From NCBI GenBank assembly GCA_013407085.1, contig JACCGJ010023559.1:1-64000 (forward strand): 64,000 bases of DNA, given 5' to 3'. The position numbers and the translations under genes were made by a program. Position 1 is the stretch's first letter, and each line of letters begins with the position of its first letter. This document shows positions 11,746 to 23,100 of the stretch, piece by piece. A model generated the notes under the pieces. The model saw only the letters and a list, made by a program, of their open reading frames with translations, was not told the origin of the DNA and ran no database searches. This DNA comes from Atriophallophorus winterbourni. Its lineage: Eukaryota; Platyhelminthes; Trematoda; Plagiorchiida; Microphallidae.

Positions 11746-12526
11746 TTCACCACAAATTTAAAAAAATGGTAAACATGTCCCGACATCGAGTTACAATTTG
11801 TCGACTGAACGATTTTTCTTGTCCGTCTTAATTGATTGACATACGATCCAGTTTACAAGTAAAAGTTTTTTGGGTCAAACGTTTCACTGCAAGTCCCGGT
11901 ATCTCGTACTTCGTTCCAAAGTGCACGTCCGAATTTGACCTCAGTTGATCCGAAAATATTTGATGCATTTTACCCTTGGAGAAATTAATTGTATGCACGG
12001 CCGATTTGAAGGCCCCGCAAAAATATGTATACATGCGTTATTCAAGATTCGAATTATCCCCTCTGACGATTCCTTTAAGTGAGGTATAGAAACTGTTGCA
12101 CGCCAAGCGTTTTTCCGATTTGGGTGCTGGAGATTTTACCCATTTCAGTTTGCGTTTAATTTGGCTCTTAGGGTAACCATGATCAGCAAGCCGACGACTA
12201 ACTTCGTGATGGGCTCGCTTTTTATCGGTGGCATCGCTGCACAGCGTTCAACTTCGTAGAACAGCGATTTCGAAACTGAATTAAATACATTTTTGGGGTG
12301 CGCTGACGAGTACCGCAAGACCGAATCTATGTCGATTGGCTTACGATAGACCGCAGTGCTTATTAAACCATTCTGCATTCACGCAAGAAAGTACAAGAAT
12401 AAAAGTGTCTCTTCTGTCGACTCAATCTTCTTTGTAATTTGGATTATGAGATCTAAGTTTCTAAGGTTACTATGGAATGCTTCCAATCTGTCGCGTTTGA
12501 TATTGATCACGCCTGCCTATCTTAAC

Positions 12527-12690
12527 GAGCGCAGAACCCACCATTGGTTGTGCAGTTCTGAACTAGCTTAGGATTGGTCCGGTGAATGAAATTTAAGCTT
12601 GATCTCTGTTCGGACTGACTCCATTAGTCTAACGAAGCTTTCGAGTCAGAAGCGAAAAGTTACCTATAAACTGCTCTCAACAATTCATTA
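12527..12690 (-). repeat. Right inverted-repeat arm of the PLE
   Basis: Reverse complement of 11,030-11,193, roughly 80 percent alike by eye over its length. Terminal repeats in inverted orientation are known for PLEs, whose long terminal repeats may be direct or inverted. Confidence 0.8.
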
Positions 12691-13244
12691 AAAAATTTCT
12701 TTTTCCATTAATATTATTCCTTAATCGGTCACGAACATTTCCCATTACATGTCTGTAATATTAATTTTTACAAATACACGACGTTTTTCATTTTATGAAC
12801 ATTACCCGATACACTGAATTTTACGCTGTCTCAGTAGTGTTAAAGCAATCCGTAAGCAAGCTTTAGAGAGCAGTTCTGCAATCCGTACTCTGTCTATAAG
12901 TAATAAGTTTCAGATTGGACACTTGCCACTTAAATGAAATATATTTAGCTTCCCTACGTATCTTGGAGCGGTGGTCCAGATTTAACTGCAAGACACATGT
13001 GCTGCTGAAGTGTTTGATTTTGTCTGGTATTTCATACTGACAGTTTTTACAATGATCGCAGGAGATAATACCGAAATTTGACTATGTGGTTTATTTTTCT
13101 TCATACTGGTTGTCAGCCAAAATCATCAGATCTTATGAAAAGCAGTCCATTGATGAAGTTGATATTTTAAGTAAAAAATATAGCTTGATTTGCGATAATC
13201 GATTGCGGTCACAATCTATGTAAAGTTAAATACTTTGTGAACAA
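12691..13244. other. AT-rich intron sequence, no gene seen
   Basis: No exon, repeat or RNA recognised. Confidence 0.4.
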
Positions 13245-13430
13245 AGTTATGCTTCTATGCCACTGTTACAACTGTTTCAAGGCACACTGAACCTGATCTT
13301 ACTATCTCCACCTGATGACGGCAAACAGCCAAAAACCGGTAGTGGTGTGTAAGGGATGGGGATGTGAGCAACACATTACTTAAATACTTTGTGTCTTCCA
13401 TCGAAAAGCGCGTATGAGCTGGAAAGTATT
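13245..13430 (+). repeat. ~213-bp hammerhead repeat (family A), one copy
   Basis: Matches the unit at 46.27-46.54 kb: ...CCACTGTT..., TTTCAAGGCACACTGAACCT, then the ribozyme core, then GGGATGTGAGCAACACATTA. Ends in unrelated AT-rich sequence. Confidence 0.7.
13306..13347 (+). ncRNA. Hammerhead ribozyme, degenerate (family A)
   Basis: Order on the plus strand: stem I CTCCAC; core CTGATGA at 13,312-13,318; stem-loop II GGC-AAACA-GCC; AAAA where GAAA is required; stem III ACC/GGT with no loop; A as the cleavage nucleotide; stem I' GTGGTG. Stem I pairs at five of six positions. The change of GAAA to AAAA should reduce or abolish activity. Confidence 0.65.
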
Positions 13431-14468
13431 GGTGTTGATTGCCACAGTTTATTTTAGAAGTAACTAATTAATGAGGGTTGGAATGGGCTATAATCTTTAT
13501 GCCAGAGTTGAATGATGAAACGATTTCATGTAAACATGGATGGATGCTTTTAAGTCAAACATTGAATATCCCCTTTCTAATAATGTACTTGAAGCTGTGG
13601 TTTTATCAAAGAAAAAATAATATCAAACGCTGTTCCGGATCCATATCTCGATGCGCAGAAAATCATGTACACGGTTAACTTTTTTAGAATATTCACTTTG
13701 AGTTTCTAATTACATTCTATCAGCAAATTTTTTCAACTGCATCAATAATTCATTCTAATAATTTGCCAATTATTCAGCAGGGAGTATCCTCCGTAGTATA
13801 TGCAGTCACCTCTTTCACCATTATTGAGATTTTTGTAGAATAAAAATAAGAAATTTGTTAGTCATTGTTTTAAAATATTAGAAATTTCAGCTTTACGTTT
13901 TTGCTTCGTACAAAAACGAACACAAACAAGAAGATATTAACAAAATTTACCACACAAAAATTTTGCAACAAAATTTTTCTCTTTCATATGTTTAATGACA
14001 ACATACATTTGACAAAGAAATGTTGATGCAAACAGTATGAATAATCGCTGATATGGTGCCGTTCAAGGCGGAAGATATTGTAAGGGGTGATTATGTTAGG
14101 TCATTCGAGGTTAAATCGCATAACTTGTTTTAACATCTATTCCGATGTTCACATAAATTTCTGGACACTCATTCAAACATAGACCATATCACATCCACGT
14201 CGATTGTGTTCGCATATTAACCTGAGCTTAACCTTTCCAAAGCTAAACACATTCACTCAAGGATCCCTCAGAACAAGAGAAACCCAATTGGTGATGCACA
14301 TATTGCGCACGTAACAAAGAAACGAATCGTTAGATCGCGTTATCACAGCACTTTTAACGACCGTGTGTTATTTCGATCTGAAATGCCATACGATTACGTG
14401 TCAATCGGTTCAAGTCAAGCCCTCACCAGACTAAGCTCGTCTGACCGATATTGACGAATTGCAAGTCG

Positions 14469-14836
14469 ATGCGAATCGAAGTTCTCGTCTACTCGCTACT
14501 TTATAAGTAGCTGAAGGGACTAAACTAAGTCCCAACTGATCCAACGGCGTATTGCCGCGAGGGTTATTACAACCCCAGGATAGTTCGAAGTAGAATACCA
14601 TTCCGAAACGCTAAAATCTCACCGGGAGCACAGGACCGGTTTCGAGGTTTTTGCCTCTCATCAGCTATGCGTATCCGCTGGACTCTTCGCGTTTCGAACT
14701 AGTATCTGTGTAGACGGATGGCGCAATGCGAATCGAAGTTCTCGTCTACTCGCCGCGTATTCTCGCGGCAATACGCCGTTCGATCAGTTGGGGCCTAGTT
14801 TAGTCCCTTCAGCTACTTATAAAGTAGCGAGTAGAA
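14469..14836. repeat. Hammerhead-bearing element with nested direct and inverted repeats
   Basis: A 28-bp direct repeat (ATGCGAATCGAAGTTCTCGT...) occurs at 14,469-14,496 and 14,726-14,753, spaced by 257 bp. The ~70 bp following the first copy (14,487-14,559) reappear in reverse complement at 14,764-14,836 (..CAGCTACTTATAAAGTAGCG..). A complete hammerhead lies between. The GC content is clearly higher than its surroundings. The 257-bp spacing would fit a monomer of a tandem retrozyme-like element in which one flank has been inverted; that interpretation is inference. Confidence 0.7.
14628..14670 (-). ncRNA. Hammerhead ribozyme, complete consensus
   Basis: Read on the minus strand: stem I GCATAG (14,670-14,665); core CTGATGA (14,664-14,658); stem II GAGG with a six-base loop and CCTC; core GAAA (14,643-14,640); stem III ACC/GGT with no loop; cleavage nucleotide C (14,634); stem I' CTGTGC (14,633-14,628). 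All conserved catalytic positions are present and both six-base halves of stem I pair (one G-U). This is a type I hammerhead with a minimal stem III, the form reported for PLEs and retrozymes. Such short stem III hammerheads often work as dimers. Confidence 0.88.
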
Positions 14837-16022
14837 CCGAAAACCGGTGATTAGCACTTCACAAGACCACAATGTGTTTGGATCGAGTTGTAGAAAATCC
14901 TCAAGATTGATCTTGTTTGTGATGGTGTCAAGAGTATAATCAGTCGAAAAATTACTAAATATTCGATCGCAAGGCGAATAGTGTTGTTCCGAACTAATTT
15001 TCAGGATACTTTTGTACAAAATACAATAGTAAACATTTCTCTTGTGCTCATAAATTTCAAATAGGATGACATGAGAATTAATTTTTATCTAACAAATCAT
15101 TAGGGTCAGCAAAAGCCAGATTTCAGTATTGGAACTATTTTCCCGAACTGGAGTGATATACGTAAAGATTCTGTGTGCTATGCACAATTTCGCTCAGTCG
15201 CGTTTCGGTCGAGGGATGACCTAAATTCTATTTATGCACTCAGTGAATTTTTGAGATAAAAACTTGTGACAAATGTCTTATTTGGGAACTGTTGAAACGA
15301 CCCATGTAGGCTAAACTAATACGCTAGAATCATAAATTTTGTGGCTAATATAAAGTGAACATTTTCTACAACGATTCATGACCTTCGATTGCGTTATGAA
15401 ATTTGTACGCAAACAGTAATTTCACATTCTTTCGACTAATTTATGGGTTATGAAGAATGAAAAACAACTGTGGTTCATGCCATTGAAATTTTTGCCAATG
15501 TGGTTTATTATTGTGCATAAAATTTTAGTAAATATTCGTGGGGTATAAGTTTATTTCTGGAAAGTATTTTTCATGGATGAAAGCGAATATATAAAAAGGT
15601 AGTTATTTATAGCATTGTTCTATTTCAAATAATAAAAAAATAAAAAATAATAGGAAAACGCAAGAGGAATTTTATACATAATACCTTAATGCTTACCGAC
15701 GATGACCAATGTGCAATGTTTATCTTTGCAATAATTATCTTTGTCTGTATTGATTCAATTTATGTTTATGTTATTTATGTTATGTTTTTTATGTTTATGT
15801 TCATGTTAGTTAATATGCCAGATGCAGTATTTGGTGGAGCTTCAAAATTTACCCTTGCAGGGAAACCGCTCTGCTTCAATTATTTTAGAAACACGTTAAA
15901 GCTGAAGGCTCATTATTAAATTGCTTTGATGCACTTTATCCTATTCAAAGTAATTTCGTTACACTCATTTGTCAAAACGATTAACGTTTTTTCATTTGTC
16001 ACTTTTTGTTTTCCTACCCCAG

Positions 16023-16513
16023 CTTACCGCAAATATCCACATTCGTTAGCTGGTATGGTGCTACTGATTTTTTGGTATTTATTCTCGTTGATTTGCCTCA
16101 TCGCATACGTCTGCGGCACGTATGTCTTGATATTCCGAACCCCTGAAGACATACCTTACAGATCAATTCCGGCTATCACACATAAACAAGAAATACATTG
16201 TGAGAGTTCGACGAGTTGGTGTGAACATCTCAAGAGAAACACTGAGTTAAACGTGCAAGAGGATTCGATGGACTTCAGGTCAAATGCTGTAATGGATGAG
16301 CAAGAAATATGGTTGACCGATCATATTACTGCGCAAAATCTACGGGAAACATTGAACAAACCGTCTTCATGGAATCAAACTGAACGTATGAATTGGTACA
16401 CTACATCGATAAATTGCAAAAACATGTTGAATCCAGTTAATTTGCGCCCGAATGTGATATCTTTCATTTCTTATAACAGCAGAGCGATTTGGGTGATTAA
16501 CAATCGCATTTCT
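16023..16513 (+). CDS. Putative iGluR-like gene, exon D (M3 and part of S2)
   Basis: A 491-nt exon entering in phase 1 (matching the 9,947 donor) and ending in phase 0. Acceptor TTTTCCTACCCCAG, donor GTGAGT. The joined codon gives Pro, then YRKYPHSLAGMVLLIFW and YLFSLICLIAYVCGTYV, placed like iGluR M3 (family: RSLAGR...W...L...SYTANLAAF). The SYTANLAAF gate signature is replaced by AYVCGTYVLIF. The segment after M3, about 120 residues, should be the S2 half of the ligand-binding domain; it has ESSTSWCEHLK but no clear ligand-contact motif. Only family level is inferred; a different membrane protein is possible. Confidence 0.5.
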
Positions 16514-17866
16514 GTGAGTTTCTTATCGCTAATTATTATTCAATCCCACATTAGTTAATTATCTAACCTTAAATTCAAAGTTGTGATATATTCACTGAAA
16601 AACCAGATTGAAAATTTAGGGAACAGACAAGGTTGAGAAGACTGAAATGCCCGGCCAAATTAAAAAACGCATGGCAATTTTCATACCGAAATAATAAATG
16701 AGATATTATTATCTATTCTGTTGCATAAACATTGAGCATTTTGCGATAATATGGATACGTGTACATTTACTATCTCACAGTTGCCTAAAAATTTAAATTA
16801 TTTAGCGAAAAGTTGTATAGTTCACGTGTGAGCAATTTGGATTTCACATTTAAAGACCGCGGGTATCATACGGCACCATTTCGCAGTGGCTTCAAAATCG
16901 CATTTTATTCAACTATTTTCACAAACGTAATTTTTATTGAAATTTACTAATGCTCGCCGAATTACTAGTGGCAATAGAAGTAAATTTTGTATCAGGTGTG
17001 TCTTGAAATTAATCGCAGAGTATATCTTTTAAAATAAATTTCCTTCACGAAACAATATTTTAGCATAATACGATTCAACTATACCATTTCAACGTATTCT
17101 GGTCGAAGAAAATCCGAGATATCCATTGATGTGACTGCGATTTTTTACTCACATGTCTTACTGCAAATGAATTTTATGTACAAAATTGCCTAGAGAATGC
17201 ACGCATAGTGTTGATTATCCGCCAATACTTTTATATCCTTCCTCTCAAAATTTATTTCGCATAGATCGCATGCTCAACTCAGCGTGATATAAAGTGTATG
17301 AACGGTCTGCGATAAAAGTTTAGATGTTAATCTCTAAAATTTTGTTTTAAAAATTTATGTGGTTACACACTTTTTCAAAATTACATTAACCAATTTACGT
17401 TATGAATCAACACTTGTATACCAATATTGTTACAGGCTCTTCCGTGCTTGAATTACCAACACATCGCGCTGAGTATTTTAAATGTTGTACATTCTCCGGT
17501 GGTCAAATTTAGTGCCTATGATATATGAAGTTTATTTATCAATAATTTGCTAGGACATTATGTGCTTCGATGAGAAATTCCATGAGCATATACCCAAATG
17601 GAGCGCCATGATTTATTTGATCCACCTCATCACTGTAGTATGAAAAATAATATGCTGTCAAGCTGTCCGATAATCACAATCAAGTAAACCGAGTTCAAAT
17701 TAGAATAGAACATGGTAGCCGTAGAATTTTAAAGCATTGAAGCCCATTCCCCATCGTTGACTGGTCGCAATTTTTGTGTGTGATGTACAAAAATAATTTT
17801 TAACGTGAAATCGATATGACTGTTTAGAATTATAATAAATCGTCTTTCGCTGCAATATGAATAGGA
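16514..17866. other. AT-rich stretch downstream of exon D
   Basis: Apart from the tentative exon at 17,436 nothing is recognised. The final S2 part and M4 helix expected for an iGluR were not found with confidence. Confidence 0.35.
17436..17528 (+). CDS. Tentative 3' exon of the iGluR-like gene
   Basis: Acceptor CAATATTGTTACAG, phase 0, which agrees with the exon D donor. Thirty codons (ALPCLNYQHIALSILNVV...) then TGA at 17,526-17,528. IALSILN is vaguely like the 'ISLAIL' helix near the end of S2, but the frame ends before any M4 helix. It may be a chance acceptor. Confidence 0.15.
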   Translation, partial: ALPCLNYQHIALSILNVVHSPVVKFSAYDI

Positions 17867-18690
17867 ATGACTTGTTGGTTATTTGTATGGTCATCTCTCT
17901 CGCTAGACACGGAGATTGATAAGCGGATTGGCAGAGCAGCTGTCATTCTGTCCCCTTCGCACTCTCGTGTTTGGGGTAACCGCAAGCTGACTGTAAAGAC
18001 AAAGATGATGGTATACAGCGCGTGCGTACTAAATGCTTTACTGTACGGCAGTAAAACCGGGACCACCCACTCGAGACACGAACGGGAGCTGAATGCTTTC
18101 CATCTACGAAGCATCCGTCGTATCTTGAACATATCGTGGGTGGACAGAGTGACTAATGCTGAAGTGCTTCCAAAAGCTAGTCTACAGAGCATGTTCACTC
18201 TATTGCGACAGCGCCGCCTGCGCTGGCTTGGTCATGTCTACATAATGGAAAATGGTCGTATTCCGAAAGATCTACTCTATGGTGAGTTGCAATTAGGAAG
18301 TCGACCATTGGGCAGACCGCACTTGCGGTACAAAGACGTTTGAAAAAGAGATATGAAAGCTCTTGGCATTGACCCGGCGAGTTGCGAAGAACTTGCTCTT
18401 GACCGCTCACATTGGAAGCACTGTGTAAAGCGTCGTCCACAAGCTGGGGAGGAGCAGATACAGCTCTTGGCTGCGGAACGCAGATCACGCCGCCGGTGTG
18501 CAACTGACGCAATACAACCGAGTTCTGACTAACGTTGTCAGCACTGTGGGAGAGATTTTTCCTCCCGAATCGGACTGTTTAGTCATTCCAAAAGCTGCAA
18601 AACTTGAACATTCACGCGATTGTGATGTACATCCACGGTCGACATCGACCGAAGGAGGCCAACAACAACAACATCAAAATAAAAATCAGT
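17867..18690 (+). mobile_element. RTE-like non-LTR element, 3' end
   Basis: C-terminal part of an RTE-type endonuclease/reverse transcriptase and its 3' tail. Family landmarks are LLYGSKTGTTHSRHERELNA, FHLRSIRRIL, RVTNAEVLPKASLQSMFTLL, RQRRLRWLGHVYIMENGRIP and GRPHLRYKDV. A TGA at 18,341-18,343 interrupts the frame where the family has Cys; beyond it KRDMKALGIDPASCEELALD continues in the same frame. The 3' non-coding part ends with AAC repeats (18,660-18,682). At least three further copies lie in the Eph introns in the opposite orientation. Confidence 0.85.
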
Positions 18691-18719
18691 CTCAAGTAAG
18701 TAAGTCTTCGTAAAATCAA

Positions 18720-19695
18720 TTGGAAAGCCATATGCGGTATTGTCTCGACTTTTAGTACAATTAAACGATCACTACCTTGTTTAACTAATCGATGTACACA
18801 CCTAGTACAGATAATCTGAAAGCAGTTTAAAGAATACGATGATTATATTTTTCATCGGTTCCACGTGACTTGAAGCGAATAATGAATCGAATTGGTTGAT
18901 GGAATCTAAGGATTTATCAGCAATGAATTTCGTATATCCCTTTAATTTATTTCCTTCATTTATATAAAACCTTATTGATTTCTCAGATGTTGAACGGAAT
19001 GGGATAAATTTGATGAAATCAATGTAGAAGACATTTGTGGAACAAAGTCGATCAAAAATCACCGGAATCCTGTGACTTTGCAACAGATGAACGGACCGCT
19101 AGTATTCATGATAGTTGGAGCGCTAATAGCGATTTTCGTTCATTTGTCCGATTTATTTTACCGTGTTTTTCTGCGTAAATAAAGAACCTCACATTCATCT
19201 GTCACCTTCCTTTATAGACACAATGCTGATTGCAGTTGAACACTGTTATTTTCAGTTTATCATATGATTCTAATTATGAGCCTTGCGTATCACTGACATT
19301 CAAGTTTTTTTCACAATGCTGTGAAACACCAACAATTAGATAATTCACTTATTAAAACTTATTATCAAAAGATTCTACAAAGCATTGCGTTTTGCGCTAG
19401 AATTTGATGAAAAGAAACCTTTTAAATTCTTTGTTCTATGCAATGTATTTCGTAGAGCGTATCATTTATATAATCTCGAGTGTTTCATTGCTTATTGTTT
19501 AACACGAACGCTCGATTTTATAAGTGACACGAGAATGAACAAATCTATTTTCGATAAATATATATTTCAAATTAGGAACAAAACTTGAAAGACTGTCGTA
19601 GTTTATAGCTCTGGATTATAACATACATGGAACCATTACCAAAACCAAGAGCACAGCGAATTATTGCCTCTACTAATATCGACTGGTCGCACACT
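18720..19695. other. Region 3' of the Eph stop codon
   Basis: AT-rich, on the downstream side of the minus-strand Eph gene, so it should include its 3' untranslated region. I cannot place a poly(A) site confidently, and no exon for a SAM domain is visible. Confidence 0.35.
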
Positions 19696-20151
19696 CTAGT
19701 AGCCTATGCCATTGATATGATTGCCACTTAGAGAACCATTATTTGCGGAAAATCGGACAGTTTTCTGTGCACCAATGGCGTGAGTTTCATTTCGATTCTC
19801 CTTTGACGATAAATCTTGATCTTTGGAATATATCTCACAATCTCCGTCATCGAGAACAGAAAATAGGTACTGGCTGATTTCAGTGAAATGTGGTCTAGAA
19901 CCAGCATCTTCCAACCAACATTCATTCATTAACCGGTATATATTCGCGGGGCACTGATCGGGAGCGGGAAGTCGATAACCGTGCTCTAACATTTCCACCA
20001 CCACTCGATTACTCCAATCCCAATACGGGCGCTGACCATAACTGAACACTTCCCAGCAAACAATACCGAAAGACCAAACGTCACTTGCAGTAGTATACCG
20101 CCGGCTGAGAACTGATTCTGGTGCAGTCCAACGCACTGGAACTTTTCCTTC
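19696..20151 (-). CDS. Eph receptor, last exon: kinase C-lobe and tail
   Basis: Acceptor CTATTTTCCCACAG, phase 0; ends with TAG at 19,696-19,698. Encodes EGKVPVRWTAPESVL (P+1 loop and APE), SDVWSFGIVCWEVFSYG (helix F), NECWLEDAGSRPHF (helix H/I with the conserved CW..x..RP pair), then a tail of about 55 residues rich in Ser, Asn and acidic residues that ends GNHINGIGY. A vertebrate Eph would go on to a SAM domain and a PDZ-binding end; neither is present in this reading. Confidence 0.93.
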   Translation of the reverse strand, partial: EGKVPVRWTAPESVLSRRYTTASDVWSFGIVCWEVFSYGQRPYWDWSNRVVVEMLEHGYRLPAPDQCPANIYRLMNECWLEDAGSRPHFTEISQYLFSVLDDGDCEIYSKDQDLSSKENRNETHAIGAQKTVRFSANNGSLSGNHINGIGY

Positions 20152-23100
20152 CTGTGGGAAAATAGATTTTCAAAATTTTTGCGTAGTTGTTCTGTAAATA
20201 TTAAGACATTTTGCACAAATTCATATTATGATTACATCGTATGGAATTTTTATACCTACACTATATAACAAACACTTTGTGTTGGTAAATAGTTTTCATG
20301 AAATATGTTATAAAATCTCATCTTCCAATCATTATTATTTTCGCTCGCTTCATTTTGCCAGGCGATACATGGTCAGATTATCATGATTAAATAAGCAATT
20401 ATGTGGCATACATGTGTGAATGAAAAGTATCACTTGTAATCACTATGCGCTATTTTATTATCAAACTCACATTTAGTGTATACGCATCCGTACCAAAATC
20501 TCCCACTAATTTTTCCGCCATTCCAAAATCGGATATTTTACAAACCAAGCGTTTGTTAACCAGTATATTCCGGGCTGCGAGATCCTTCAGTATGGGGGAA
20601 AACGGGGTGAAAAATTAATTTAATAATTTATTTGTTATAAAACAATGACATCAGGCATACAGTTTCTTAGTGTCGTATAAATATTTCCGATGAATTATCA
20701 TAACACCGTCGCCAAAACAGTTGGTACATTTTCACGATTTTATTGGCTTGAAGATCTATGTTGTTGTTGGCCTCCCTTGGTCGATGTCGACCATGGATGT
20801 ACATCACAATCGCATGAAGTTTCATGTTCTACAGCATTTTGGATGACTAAGCAGTTCAATTCAGGAGGAACAATCTCTTCCGCAGCGCTGGCAGGCCGCG
20901 TTTCGCATCCAAGAGCTTGAAGATCTATAGGTGACTTCAAACCACCCACTGGAAGAAGCTCGCATTAATCTTATCGACAGTTGACACTACCTTTTAAACA
21001 CCATTACACTGAGAGGAAACTAGAAAAACCTCCGCGATGTGGCATTTTAATCGAAAGTTGTATTTTTACATCCGATGTGCAACCGCTGTTTATCTCAATA
21101 ATTATGGTGCTCAATAATTGTAACAACAGACGTTGGTTCAATTACTGTGTCAATAATGTAGAATTATTCGCTCAGCAAAATATTGGAGAATAATAATTCT
21201 TTAGTGGTTTACGTCACTTTTATTTTCTAAGCGACAAAATGAAAACCTCAACATTTGTAATTTTATTTGGAACACTGGTTTGAATAATGTTCGAGCAACT
21301 CAAGTCATTTATAAATTAATTTGAAATTTCGTTGCAGGAAGTGTACCTTAATGGCACTTTGAATTTTAATTTTGGCAAGATCATTCATCGAAAGATAATA
21401 TATTTCAAAATTTTATTCTTTGATAAACATATACAGTGTCACTGACGAACATTTTCACTCGTTTTCACGATAATGTTGATGTATTTTTTAGCGGAAGCCG
21501 TTGAAATCATTTGTAAGTGTTAACATTCGCATTAAATTATCAGCAAACTTATGCTCAATATTTGGTGGTCATCGCGAAACAAAAGATTTTACTTTTAAGC
21601 TATCGTTTAAAAAGTTCAATAAAACGAAGCAAGATGCTCATGAAATATGCATATTGATCTCAAACCAGGTTTTTCAGTCCGATGTAAATCTGTATTATTT
21701 TATTATTTCCGTATTATTCGAAGGCAACAACAATGAAAATTATATTATATTTCTTCATTTATTTACACAATTATCTAATAATTAACTTAGAAAATTCATT
21801 CATAACTGACTTCTAATAAAATAATTACGCAAATGATATGTATTGTATAACTATGTTTTTCGTATTCACTTCGTAGCAGTTGATATTTAACATGATAAGA
21901 ATGATAAAACATTCTTTGAATGAACAAGTTAACTAATAATCGTCAATCATTAAGACGTGCACTTTAGGTTTACCGCTTCAATCGGTTAAAATAATTGTTC
22001 GGCTCAAAACTCGTAAACATTTATCGTCAAAATTCATTTATTACTTTCAATGGTGAACCTCTTTCGAACAGTTGTAATAAAGCAACGATACGGAACATAC
22101 AGAACTCCCTCAGAAATCTTGTAACATAAAGAGTTCCATTTACGGACAAGTCTTTGTTGTAAAAGATATATCACCCTGTATATAGGAGAGCTAGAGTGTT
22201 GCTGGATCCCAATTTAATTTGTAAAGAATTTGTTTTGATCTTTCGGAATTAGCCATAAGCTGAAATTTAGAAATTGTTCGAATAAAGAATAATTTTCCTA
22301 CTTTTTAATCTTGTTCTGCTCAAATACTTGAACACCGAAAACAACGAAAACTATGTATATGATACATACAATGGAAAATGTGGTGCATACTGTCCAAGGT
22401 ATACAAGCAAGAAAGTTTCTAATTTTGCTTGAAATAATCTGGTATTTACTGTTTTGAAGAAGTTTATTGTTTCTTCTATCGATCGGAATATTGCTTATTA
22501 AAGATGTATTACACATAACTACTGAACACCACTTGAATCAGAAACGCTACTCTCACGGCAGCACAATGATAATGTGAGTGTTGAAGTTTGATTGTATGTC
22601 GCATAAATTCGGATTTTTGAGGTTCTATGTGTGCAATTAAAACGAATTTTTTCAATGAATTTTTAATTTATCCCTTCAAATGTAAAACAAGAAATTCAGA
22701 ATGTCATTTTGTGCTCTCGAAAAGAAATTTATATCAAGACGCCGTTAAGTTTGATGGATAAAGCTGCGTGAAACAATAGAGTCTTTTTAACAAATAGACA
22801 AGATAAGGTATTTTAAAGTTCAGGACCAAACCAATGAACTATTGCGTGCAACTAAAAAGTGTTAATATATCTTCGCCAAATTCTTACGCGATGCACGTAT
22901 CCACTGAATGCCACGTATTCCATGCCTCTACACACATCCAGCAGCATTTTAATTTGCTTCGACAAGGATATATTTTTGCCGATTTTCTAAAAAAATTAAT
23001 GAAAATTAAATGTGTTACTCGAATTGTGTGCGTCAGACGTGTTTGCTTATCTTAACCCATTACCTCCATTAGCAGTTCTCATGAGTACAATTTCGATATA

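Larger units (their letters stand above)
11030..12690 (-). mobile_element. Penelope-like element with inverted terminal repeats
   Basis: Minus-strand PLE remnant of about 1.66 kb bounded by inverted repeats (separate entries). From the 12.5-kb side: the end of the reverse transcriptase region and the following conserved block (QNGLISTAVYRKPIDIDSVL then RYSSAHPKN) at 12,378-12,240; an intermediate segment 12,034-11,828; and GIY-YIG endonuclease remnants SRELSARISEHKN near 11,600 and ALAERVLNTGHSVDLDNVEV near 11,470. PLEs encode a reverse transcriptase fused to a GIY-YIG nuclease, so the order fits. Frames shift several times and a (GAA)-rich repeat at 11.69 kb interrupts it; the copy is dead. 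Confidence 0.75.
9948..16022. other. Intron of the iGluR-like gene
   Basis: About 6.1 kb. Contains a CR1 tail (10.6 kb), the inverted-repeat PLE (11.03-12.69 kb), a family A hammerhead repeat (13.3 kb) and the textbook hammerhead element (14.47-14.84 kb). Nothing else recognised; 14,840-16,020 is plain AT-rich sequence. Confidence 0.4.

Noticed and set aside
12600..12660. CTGACTCCATTAGTCTAACGAAG in the PLE inverted repeat as a further hammerhead
   Set aside because: CTGA and GAAG are present but the spacing and missing GA of the core do not allow a hammerhead fold that I can draw.
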